NCBI RefSeq assembly: GCF_946481715.1
Contig: NZ_CAMLOV010000001.1
Coordinates: 1-64,000, forward strand
Direction: 5' to 3'
DNA: 64,000 nucleotides
Source: an uncultured Mucilaginibacter sp.
GTDB lineage: Bacteria; Bacteroidota; Bacteroidia; Sphingobacteriales; Sphingobacteriaceae
Part shown: positions 25,301 through 31,558 of the stretch, piece by piece
How positions within the stretch are numbered: the first letter of the stretch is position 1
How the letters are laid out: each line of letters begins with the position of its first letter
Notes under the pieces: generated by a model
What the model was told of the DNA's origin: nothing
The model's database searches: none
The model's input: the letters and a program-made list of their open reading frames with translations, nothing else
Made by a program: the position numbers and the translations under genes

Positions 25301-26610
25301 CGGCATCGGTTAGCATATCAGCTTCGCAAAGCACCATTTGCACTGGCACCAACGTTACGTTTACGGCAACGCCGGTAAACGGCGGCAGCGCGCCGGTTTA
25401 CCAATGGAAGGTAAACGGAATTAATGCCGGCAATAATAGCAACACTTTCAGCAGCAGCGCGCTGGCCAATGGCGATAAGGTAAGCTGCTTATTTACAAGT
25501 AATGCGCTATGTGCCACGCAGGTGCCTGTTACCAGTAACACGGTTACCATGGTAGTAAATCCCTATTTAACGCCGTCGGCAATTATCGCGGCATCAGCAA
25601 CGGACATTTGCCCCGGCGAGACGGTTGGCTTTACGGCCACGGCCATAAACGGTGGCACAGCACCTACTTATCAATGGCTGCTTAACGGCGGCAGCGTAGG
25701 CGGTAACAGCGCATCATTCGCCATCAATTCGCTTATCAGCGGCGATGTGGTGCAATGCGTTATCACCAGCAACGCCACCTGTACTACCGTGCCAACGGCC
25801 ACAAGCAACAGCATCACCATAAATGTGGCCAGCCCGGTTAGCCCATCGGTAACCATAGCCACCGACGGGAACAATGTTTGCTACGGCACTGTGATTACCT
25901 TTACCGCCACGCCAACTTACGGCGGCAACAGCCCTGCTTACCAATGGCAGGTAAACGGCGCAAACGCGGGCACCAACCGCAATACGTTTGCCAGCAGCAC
26001 GCTTGTCAATAACGATGTGGTAACCTGTAAGGTTACCAGCAATGCGCGTTGCGCCGTACCGGGTATTGCCCTCAGCAACAGCATCAGCATGGTAATAAAC
26101 CCGATACCTGTCGTAGATGGCGGGGGCAATAAAATCATAGAGAAAGGCAATAGCGTGCAGTTAAGCGCAAGCACATCTGCAGGAAGCAGCGCGGATATTA
26201 CCTGGAGCCCATCGGCAGGTTTAAATAACACAAAGGTACTTAACCCGACGGCCAGCCCCGACAAAACCACCCTTTACACGTTAACGGTGCGGTCGGCGAG
26301 TGGTTGCGTAAATACGGCAACGGTAAAAGTAACGGTGCAGGTGCATTTGATAATACCCAACACGTTTACCCCAAATGGCGATGGCTATAACGATAAATGG
26401 GAAATTGGCAACATTGCAGATTACGCGGATGCATACGTTAAAGTGTTTAACCGCTGGGGCACCGAAGTATATCATTCCGCAAAAGGCGCTGCCGATACCT
26501 GGGACGGCACCCGGAAAGGCAAACGTCTGCCATTCGGCATCTACTACTACGTTATCAACGTAGATAAAACCACGCCAGCAATAACGGGATATATTACGTT
26601 GATAAGATAA
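22360..26610 (+). CDS. Giant T9SS adhesin: IgGFc-binding-like N-domain, eight Ig-like repeats, CHU_C domain
   Basis: 1416 residues. After a signal peptide ending at ASAQ (about residue 31) comes an IgGFc-binding-protein-like domain (about 33-460; DNEFWFVVPN, IKSTADITAYYEVVSGFCN, VPTDVLGTEYIV). A short PKD-like segment follows at about 465-525 (YRWSPATGLDNPN). Eight tandem Ig-like repeats of ~90 residues cover about 525-1246, each with two cysteines and YQWxVNGxxxGTNS. A last PKD-like repeat is followed by the CHU_C sorting domain (about 1335-1416; IPNTFTPNGDGYNDKWEIGN ... GIYYYVINV). It is exported by the type IX system and probably anchored or released at the surface; adhesion is inferred. 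Long identical DNA stretches between repeats 3 and 6 suggest recent repeat exchange. It is bracketed by direct repeats. Confidence 0.87.
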   Translation: MKSPKPLEYVFSSTLRIFLFWLILFLPHLASAQTDNEFWFVVPNVYDANRDFNKPISLRITTSASQATVTISMPADPSFTPIIKDIGPNATASVDLTPWINQLQNAPANTTLNKGLLIKSTADITAYYEVVSGFCNCNPEIFSLKGKNALGTEFFISSQYTYDESTNYSAATNSFDIVATKDNTHVTINPKQNIVGHNAGIPFTITLNAGQTFSAVATSGAASGHLHGSYISSDNPIAITLKDDLVQVSSCADLIGDQAVPTDVLGTEYIVTRGFLVPNDNIYVMAVEDGTSIYIDGGTGPSATLSKGQSTIFNLTNNSTYIRSDKKIYVYHLTGNGCEVGSAVIPKLNCTGSKSVSIVRSKDELFAVLITTKNGLQSSFSVNGDNTLIKASDFFVVPGTGGTYVTSRIDLSSVVTSGSALNFSNSAGNFSLGFINGGTNSGTLYGFFSNFKSSNVKNNEVETCASSPVQLTAYGGVSYRWSPATGLDNPNIANPKASPAVSTDYTVQITNADGCVDVANVHVEVSSSVTPSVSIAASATNICGGTLVTFTATPVNGGASPTYQWQVNGVDAGTNSASFSSSTLADNDKVTCVLTSSAPCANPPGVTSNAITMTVNSTAPPTISITASENNICPGIFVHFTATATNAGANATYQWQVNGLNAGTPNSLTYGSGGLANGDKVTCTVTISGTCLAQQSVTSNTITMVVNQSPPVSVSIAASQNNICAGSNVTFTAIPVNGGSNPVYQWQINGLNAGTNSNTFSSSALANGDNVTCIFTGTPNPCGTAPVTSNTVTMLVNPYLSPSVSIVASTNNICPGDNITFTATALNSGANPDYQWKVNGNNVGSNSATFASTTLANDDVVTCTVTSNAPCSATPTAGSNSINIIVNTPVSPSVAISASGNNTCAGTSVTFTATPTNGGITPVYQWLVNGANAGTNSNTFVSSTLANNDVISCHITSNAQCAVPATASSNSITMLVNPTLPASVSISASQSTICTGTNVTFTATPVNGGSAPVYQWKVNGINAGNNSNTFSSSALANGDKVSCLFTSNALCATQVPVTSNTVTMVVNPYLTPSAIIAASATDICPGETVGFTATAINGGTAPTYQWLLNGGSVGGNSASFAINSLISGDVVQCVITSNATCTTVPTATSNSITINVASPVSPSVTIATDGNNVCYGTVITFTATPTYGGNSPAYQWQVNGANAGTNRNTFASSTLVNNDVVTCKVTSNARCAVPGIALSNSISMVINPIPVVDGGGNKIIEKGNSVQLSASTSAGSSADITWSPSAGLNNTKVLNPTASPDKTTLYTLTVRSASGCVNTATVKVTVQVHLIIPNTFTPNGDGYNDKWEIGNIADYADAYVKVFNRWGTEVYHSAKGAADTWDGTRKGKRLPFGIYYYVINVDKTTPAITGYITLIR

Positions 26611-26682
26611 AAGAGGGGACTATTTGAGCTAATGTAGCGCTTCGTTAAATTAATTTAGGAAGTGTATGAAACCGATAACCAT

Positions 26683-26802
26683 AAAGCGGCTGGTGCCAAA
26701 CCCAGATACACCGTTTACCCTAACGACGGGCGCAACAGTTGGCGCGATGCCTTTGCCGAACCGGAACTGATACCATAGCTATTTTCGCACAGTAAAAAAT
26801 AG
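26683..26802 (+). pseudogene. Dead 3' fragment of the esterase gene
   Basis: These 120 bases match the last 121 bases of the esterase at 20943-21063, with most bases identical from the TACACCGTTTACCC segment to the terminal AGTAAAAAATA. The copy has a Trp-to-stop change (TGG to TAG, 26775-26777), the catalytic His codon of NDGHNSW is changed to Arg, and no 5' part is present. It cannot encode an enzyme. It is followed after about 20 bp by the second copy of the small acidic gene, whereas in the original block about 830 bp, including a lipoprotein gene, separate the two. Confidence 0.85.
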
Positions 26803-26824
26803 ATTGCCCCGGCAATTTATCGGA

Positions 26825-27070
26825 TCAATTCACCACCCGTTCATCACCATTAGCTTCCTCGCTATTGGTAACGTCGCGGTCGGCATTAAGGGCAGTTGAA
26901 GGCTCCGACTCGCTGAAGGTGCTTTCTATGCCATCCATATCGGCAACGGCATCATCGGTGTTTACCACTTTGTTAGATTCATCGGTATTGGTGATCACAT
27001 CCTGCTCGGCCGCCACTTTCGGGTCGCCGGTTGGGTGCTGTATGGGGAATTTATCTTTTAGAGTGCTTAT
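26825..27070 (-). pseudogene. Second copy of the small acidic gene, start codon lost
   Basis: 81 codons homologous to the gene at 21893-22141. The frame is intact, with a 3-base deletion relative to the other copy, but the start is ATA instead of ATG and the upstream frame meets a stop after five more codons. Translation could only begin at an internal GTG (27016), giving 63 residues. Either a pseudogene or a shortened gene. The open frame despite many substitutions hints that it decayed only recently or is still used. Confidence 0.65.
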
Positions 27071-27127
27071 GGGTTCTGGTATTTTTTAGGATAACAGACG
27101 GTGACGGGAGGTTGTTTGGATGGGTTG
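26829..27127. repeat. Right ~299-bp direct repeat flanking the adhesin gene
   Basis: Second copy of the repeat at 21897-22198, in the same orientation. Homology ends sharply after ATGGGTTG on the right. On the left it is joined to the esterase fragment with a ~20-bp linker. Confidence 0.85.
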
Positions 27128-27202
27128 CCATTGGCATTGAAAGCCTGCCGGCATTGGTGGGCAAACATCAAAAACACCCCTCTTCTGAAATATCAGGTTT
27201 AA

Positions 27203-27386
27203 GCACGATTGATGCTAAAAATCAAAGAAAAACACCGAAAAACCACAGAAAAACGCTGATTTATGCAAACCGCCTTTTTGCTGTACGAAACTGTGCGAAG
27301 TTGTACGAAACTGTACGAGGTTGTGCGAAACCGTACGAAATTGTGCGAACCTGTCCCGGATTGTACGAACTGTACGATTCGTACAA
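27203..27386 (+). repeat. 184-bp element with 10-bp tandem repeat (copy A)
   Basis: A purine-rich leader (27203-27290, including GCACGATT and AAAAATCAAAGAAAAACAC) is followed by an array of 10-base units of the form YTGTRCGARR (27291-27369) and a fixed end. The end is TTGTACGAA, eight bases, TTCGTACAA, which can fold into a 9-bp hairpin. An inverted copy of the whole element is at 38497-38679. The end of the element lies 30 bp from the phosphosulfolactate-synthase stop. The unit length of 10 is not a multiple of three, and frames are open only because the unit lacks stops, so this is treated as non-coding. Function unknown. Confidence 0.85.
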
Positions 27387-27416
27387 CTAAAAGTTTACAC
27401 TTGGTTAGTAATCCGG

Positions 27417-28175
27417 CTACTTCAAAAAGTGCTCAAATGTATCACTCCTGATACCCAGTCTAAGGGTTTCCAGCGGGATGATATCTGCCGGGGCGATGTT
27501 CCCAAGGCTTACGTTGGCACCAATAAGCTTAATAAACCACACCTGTTGCGCTTTTTGGGGCGCCTCCCAAATAATGGTTTCCTCGGGTATTTGGGTAAGG
27601 ATCTCATCAACCAGCCCCTGCCTTACCTCACCAGAGTCGCGGTAGATGCCAACGTTGCCGCTTTCGCGGGCTTCGGCAATTACCTTCCAACTGCCCGCCT
27701 CAATCTCGGCATTCATCAGCTTTATCCATTTATAAGGGGCAAATATCTTTTGGATGTCTTTTGAACCAACTTCGGATATCACGGTTATCTGCTTGCTCAG
27801 CTTGCGGATGTACTCGCATTTTTCATCATGCTCTATGTTGATAGAGCCATCAGATACCTCGCAATATTCCATTTGGTACTTATCCAGTATGCGGCAGTAA
27901 TCGTCAAACTGCCCGCGAACAATCATGGCCTCAAACAATGTGCCCCCAAAATAAACAGGAAGCCCGGCATCTTTATACAGCTTCAACTTCGCATCCAGGT
28001 TTGGCGACACATAGGAGGTTGCCCAGCCGAGTTTCACCAGGTCGGTGTAACCAGCGCCCATTTCAATAAAATCTTCGGCCTGGCGCAAGCTAAGCCCTTT
28101 ATCCATCACCATGGTAAGGCCCTTATCACGGGGTTTGGCAGTACGTTCGGGAAGATCGTTTATATGATAGTTCAT
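27417..28175 (-). CDS. comA: Phosphosulfolactate synthase family protein
   Basis: 252 residues. Members add sulfite to phosphoenolpyruvate to give (2R)-phosphosulfolactate, the first step of one coenzyme M route. Bacterial and plant homologues (HSA32-like) have less certain roles. Motifs seen: LTMVMDKGLSLRQAEDF, VKLGWATSYVSP, YFGGTLFEAM, EYCEVSDGSI, VISEVGSKD, WEAPQKAQQVWFI and GNIAPADIIPLETLRLG at the C-terminus, all typical of the TIM-barrel ComA family. Length is normal. No ComB/ComC homologue is nearby, so coenzyme M synthesis is unlikely; a sulfonate or stress role is possible. It is transcribed alone. The symbol marks the family. Confidence 0.85.
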   Translation of the reverse strand: MNYHINDLPERTAKPRDKGLTMVMDKGLSLRQAEDFIEMGAGYTDLVKLGWATSYVSPNLDAKLKLYKDAGLPVYFGGTLFEAMIVRGQFDDYCRILDKYQMEYCEVSDGSINIEHDEKCEYIRKLSKQITVISEVGSKDIQKIFAPYKWIKLMNAEIEAGSWKVIAEARESGNVGIYRDSGEVRQGLVDEILTQIPEETIIWEAPQKAQQVWFIKLIGANVSLGNIAPADIIPLETLRLGIRSDTFEHFLK

Positions 28176-28293
28176 GTACAGATGCGCGTTTGGTTATAGC
28201 TTATAACTAAAAGTGTTAACGCCGCAAAGGTAAGGATACATTTCAGATTTCAAATGTGCAGATGCAGATGAGGGAAATGTTAAGGGCAAAAAA

Positions 28294-28324
28294 ATGTGCA
28301 AATGAACTTTCCTCATTTGCACAT
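28294..28324. repeat. 12-bp inverted repeat in the gap upstream of comA
   Basis: ATGTGCAAATGA pairs with TCATTTGCACAT across seven bases. Related pieces (AAATGTGCAGATGCAGATGA before it, ATCTGCAACTTGCATGTCTGCA after it) surround it. It lies 31 bp past the TPR-gene stop and may serve as its terminator, though there is no T-run on that side. It looks like a dispersed intergenic repeat. Confidence 0.55.
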
Positions 28325-28350
28325 CTGCAACTTGCATGTCTGCACCTCCG

Positions 28351-29754
28351 TTATTTTGTATAACGGTTAATAATATCTACAATAACCTTGTTTTCCTGCA
28401 ATTGGGGCAGGTAATCAAACAGGATGTAATGCTTCTCCGGGTCGGATGTTAAGGCCATTTCTAAAAAGTTCAGGGCCTCGTTGTACTCGCCTTTGGCAAA
28501 CAGGTACGCTACCATACGGTAGTAAAGCTCTGCCGCTTCGGGGTTGTTTTTTATAGCTGATGAGATGATCTCTATAGCCGTGGCCAGGCGTTTCTGTTCG
28601 TATAAAATAGAGGAATAATCCAGCCAGGCATCTACATCAAGCGGGTTAAGTTCAACCACTTTTTCGTACGCCGATTCGGCTTCTGGCATGTGCCCAAGCT
28701 TATACTCGGCATCTGCAATTGCAAACCAATAATCGGCATTGGCTATATCCAAATCCAGCGCCTTTTTGTAAAAATGCAGGGCTTCAAAATAACGTTCTTC
28801 AAAATCAAGCGTTACTCCTATACCAAACCAAGCATCGGCCAGCTTAGGGTCCATCTTCACCGATTTTTTGTAGAACGAGCGCGCCTCATCCATCTGCTCC
28901 AGCTTTTCGTAGCACTCGCCAATGGCACAATAAGTATCGGCATTAGGTTGCTCGTACTCAAAAGTTTCGCGGTAAACGTCTATCGCTTCAGCATATTTTT
29001 CCAGGTTCACCAAAGCGTTACCCTTATTAAAGTAGGCAGATGCAAAGCTGTCTTTTATCAAGATAGCGTAATCGTAAGCGTCAATGGCTTTTTCAAACAA
29101 GCTTAGCTTGGTATAGGCGTTGCCCAAATTATACCAGGCGGCGTAGCTGTATGGTTCGTTATCAATATACTGCTGGTAAAACTGTACGCTCTCCTGCTGG
29201 TTATCCAAAACATCGTAGCAAAATGCCAGTTCGTACAGGGCATCCTGGTTTTCCATGTTTTGTTTAAGGCACAGTTTTAGGTAGGTTATGGCCGTATCGT
29301 AATCGCCCATGTTTTGGTAAACATAGGCAATATGCAGTAAAATTTCGTCGGTTTCTTCGGCCAGGTCAAGCGCTTTTTCATAGTTCTCCAATGCCTCAGC
29401 GTTGCGTTCCATACTCTCGTACAGGTTACCGCGAATGATGTATATATCCGCATCGCTGGCTTCCAGCATGGCAGCTTTATCCAGGGCAGCAAATGCCTCG
29501 GTCGAGCGGTTGGTTACCACCAGCAACTGCGCTTGTTTTATTAGAAATACAGCCGCAAATGGGTGTTGGTTACGTGCATATTCTGATACCTGCAAGGCTT
29601 TCGCCGGATCGTTCTTTTCGATGTAGTAGTCGATGATGTTTTCAAAAGCCTGCGCATCAAAGAAGTACTGATCGTGGTTGCGGATCATTTCTTCGTACCG
29701 TTCTACCGAAAACTTTGGATCTTCGGTAAAACCAAATTCAAATTCTTCTTCCAT
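28351..29754 (-). CDS. Tetratricopeptide-repeat protein
   Basis: 467 residues with no signal peptide, opening with an acidic stretch (MEEEFEFGFTEDP). About eleven TPR motifs of 34 residues run through nearly the whole chain, recognisable by AWYNLGNAYTKLSLFEKAIDAYDYAI and similar helices with the usual Ala/Gly/Tyr spacing. The protein is probably cytosolic and a scaffold for protein interactions; the partner is unknown. It is transcribed towards comA, with 175 bp between them. A 53-bp imperfect hairpin (29770-29822) precedes its start and would fall in or near its 5' leader. Confidence 0.85.
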   Translation of the reverse strand: MEEEFEFGFTEDPKFSVERYEEMIRNHDQYFFDAQAFENIIDYYIEKNDPAKALQVSEYARNQHPFAAVFLIKQAQLLVVTNRSTEAFAALDKAAMLEASDADIYIIRGNLYESMERNAEALENYEKALDLAEETDEILLHIAYVYQNMGDYDTAITYLKLCLKQNMENQDALYELAFCYDVLDNQQESVQFYQQYIDNEPYSYAAWYNLGNAYTKLSLFEKAIDAYDYAILIKDSFASAYFNKGNALVNLEKYAEAIDVYRETFEYEQPNADTYCAIGECYEKLEQMDEARSFYKKSVKMDPKLADAWFGIGVTLDFEERYFEALHFYKKALDLDIANADYWFAIADAEYKLGHMPEAESAYEKVVELNPLDVDAWLDYSSILYEQKRLATAIEIISSAIKNNPEAAELYYRMVAYLFAKGEYNEALNFLEMALTSDPEKHYILFDYLPQLQENKVIVDIINRYTK

Positions 29755-29769
29755 TCAAGTTTATTTGCA

Positions 29770-29822
29770 GAACACAATCCCCTGGGAGGTTTTAATCCCG
29801 CAAGGCTTAAAACATTGTGTTC
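29770..29822. repeat. Stepped inverted repeat upstream of the TPR gene
   Basis: GAACACAAT (29770-29778) pairs with ATTGTGTTC (29814-29822), and GTTTTAA (29789-29795) with the directly adjoining TTAAAAC (29807-29813), leaving a one-sided 10-base bulge. On the minus strand it would lie within about 70 bases of the TPR start codon, so a leader structure is possible. Confidence 0.5.
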
Positions 29823-29967
29823 AAATTACAACAATAAGCATCGTTAAAACAAATAAGTTTTCAACATACACACATTCTCAACACCCTTTTATGCAAGTGC
29901 CTGATAATAAATAGGAAGCATTTGAGCGGGTGGGCGGTGGGTTGATTTAATTTGCCCTAAAGATTTT

Positions 29968-29975
29968 TACCTTTG
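29968..29975 (+). promoter_or_regulatory. -7 promoter box TACCTTTG of the aldehyde dehydrogenase gene
   Basis: An exact match to TAnnTTTG, 15 bp ahead of the ATG at 29991. It overlaps a TTG at 29973 that would otherwise extend the reading frame, so translation must begin downstream, most likely at 29991, with a leader of only about ten bases. No good -33 TTTG is found at the right distance. Confidence 0.6.
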
Positions 29976-29990
29976 ACAAAAGTAACAATT

Positions 29991-31532
29991 ATGAGCCTGA
30001 TTATTTCTGATATCTTAAATCATTTACATATAAACGACATAAACGAAGCATTTAGTACCGGCAGCAATTGGGGCAGCAGCCCTGATACTGAAGTAAAAGA
30101 TATCTTTTCGCCTACCGACGGGAAAAAGATCGCTTCGGTAAAATTCGCTACTGCTGCCGATTATAACCATGTGGTAGAAACCGCTGCAAAGGCTTTTAAA
30201 ACCTGGCGCACTACCCCTGCGCCAAAGCGTGGAGAAATTGTTAGGCAGATAGGCGAGCAATTACGTGCCAATAAAAAAGAGCTGGGCACGCTTGTAAGTT
30301 ACGAGATGGGCAAGAGCCTGCAGGAAGGCTATGGCGAGGTGCAGGAAATGATAGACATTTGCGATTTTGCAGTAGGTTTGAGCCGCCAGCTACACGGGCT
30401 TACGATGCACAGCGAACGCCCCGAGCACCGCATGTACGAACAATACCACCCGCTGGGTATTGTAGGCGTAATATCTGCTTTCAACTTCCCGGTGGCCGTT
30501 TGGAGCTGGAACGCTATGCTTGCCTGGGTTTGTGGCGATGTATGCATCTGGAAACCTTCCGAAAAAACACCTTTAACAGCTATTGCGTGCCAGCACATTG
30601 CACAAACGGTTTTTAAAGCTAACAATATTGAAGAAGGCGTAAGCTGCCTAGTTATAGGCGACCGCGAAATTGGCGAACTGATGGCAAACGATAACCGCGT
30701 ACCCCTTATATCAGCAACCGGTTCTACCCGAATGGGCAAAGCCGTTAGCGCGGCCGTTGGTGCCCGTTTAGGCAAAAGCCTGCTGGAGCTTGGCGGCAAT
30801 AATGCTATTATTATTACCGAGAATGCCGATCTGGATATGTCGCTTATTGGGGCGGTATTCGGCGCCGTGGGTACCGCGGGGCAACGTTGCACCAGCACCC
30901 GCAGGCTCATTATCCACGAGAACGTTTACGAAGCTTTTAAACAAAAACTGGTAAGCGCTTACGCGCAAATAAAAATTGGCGACCCGCTGGATGAGAATAA
31001 CCACATGGGCCCGCTGATAGATGTTGATGCCGTTACCTTATACTTAGCATCAATAGAAAAATGCAAGGCCGAAGGCGGCAAATTCGTTGTAGAAGGCGGC
31101 AAATTAGAGGGCGGCGCTTATTCGTCTGGTTGTTATGTAAAACCTTGTATTGCCGAAGTGGAGAACCATTACCAGATCGTTCAGCATGAAACCTTTGCGC
31201 CCATATTATACCTCATCAAATACAAAACCATCGAGGAGGCCATCGAACTACAGAACGGTGTGCCGCAAGGCCTTTCATCAGCCATCATGACCAACAACCT
31301 GCGCGAAGCGGAAACATTTTTATCTTATGCCGGTTCTGATTGCGGCATTGCCAACGTAAATATTGGCACATCCGGGGCAGAAATTGGCGGCGCATTTGGT
31401 GGGGAAAAAGAAACCGGCGGCGGCCGCGAATCGGGTTCTGATGCCTGGAAAGTGTATATGAGGCGCCAAACCAATACTATTAACTACTCAAAAACGTTGC
31501 CTTTAGCACAAGGGATCAAATTCGATCTTTAA
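29991..31532 (+). CDS. Aldehyde dehydrogenase, ALDH7-like (alpha-aminoadipic semialdehyde dehydrogenase type)
   Basis: 513 residues; NAD(P)-dependent oxidation of an aldehyde, probably L-2-aminoadipate 6-semialdehyde (lysine breakdown). Visible features are the substrate/cofactor segment GIVGVISAFNFPVAVWSWN, KPSEKTPLTA, the Rossmann SATGSTRMGKAV, the general base Glu in LLELGGNNA, and the catalytic Cys in GTAGQRCTSTRRL. The closing segment AEIGGAFGGEKETGGGRESG is typical of ALDH7A1/antiquitin rather than betaine or succinate-semialdehyde enzymes. Start chosen at the ATG 15 bp after the promoter box. It is followed after 26 bp by the subtilase gene in the same direction, so the two may be co-transcribed, though no functional link is apparent. 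Confidence 0.88.
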   Translation: MSLIISDILNHLHINDINEAFSTGSNWGSSPDTEVKDIFSPTDGKKIASVKFATAADYNHVVETAAKAFKTWRTTPAPKRGEIVRQIGEQLRANKKELGTLVSYEMGKSLQEGYGEVQEMIDICDFAVGLSRQLHGLTMHSERPEHRMYEQYHPLGIVGVISAFNFPVAVWSWNAMLAWVCGDVCIWKPSEKTPLTAIACQHIAQTVFKANNIEEGVSCLVIGDREIGELMANDNRVPLISATGSTRMGKAVSAAVGARLGKSLLELGGNNAIIITENADLDMSLIGAVFGAVGTAGQRCTSTRRLIIHENVYEAFKQKLVSAYAQIKIGDPLDENNHMGPLIDVDAVTLYLASIEKCKAEGGKFVVEGGKLEGGAYSSGCYVKPCIAEVENHYQIVQHETFAPILYLIKYKTIEEAIELQNGVPQGLSSAIMTNNLREAETFLSYAGSDCGIANVNIGTSGAEIGGAFGGEKETGGGRESGSDAWKVYMRRQTNTINYSKTLPLAQGIKFDL

Positions 31533-31558
31533 CATTTAAATTAACAAGCAATTCCAAT

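Noticed and set aside
24610..25352. Long antisense frames (209 and 163 codons) inside the adhesin gene
   Set aside because: They mirror the Ser/Thr/Asn-rich Ig repeats, repeat with the same period, lack signals of their own and overlap each other in different frames; they are shadows of the real gene.
27291..27386. Possible CRISPR array
   Set aside because: The unit is only 10 bp with no spacers between units, and no cas genes are present.
27031..27764. Several plus-strand frames of 60-147 codons over repeat A and the comA 3' end
   Set aside because: Frames are open because the 10-bp unit contains no stop; the rest is antisense to comA. There is no promoter, and composition is odd (Tyr, Thr, Val periodic).
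29973..29990. Upstream TTG start for the aldehyde dehydrogenase
   Set aside because: It lies within the -7 promoter box, so it would not be in the transcript.
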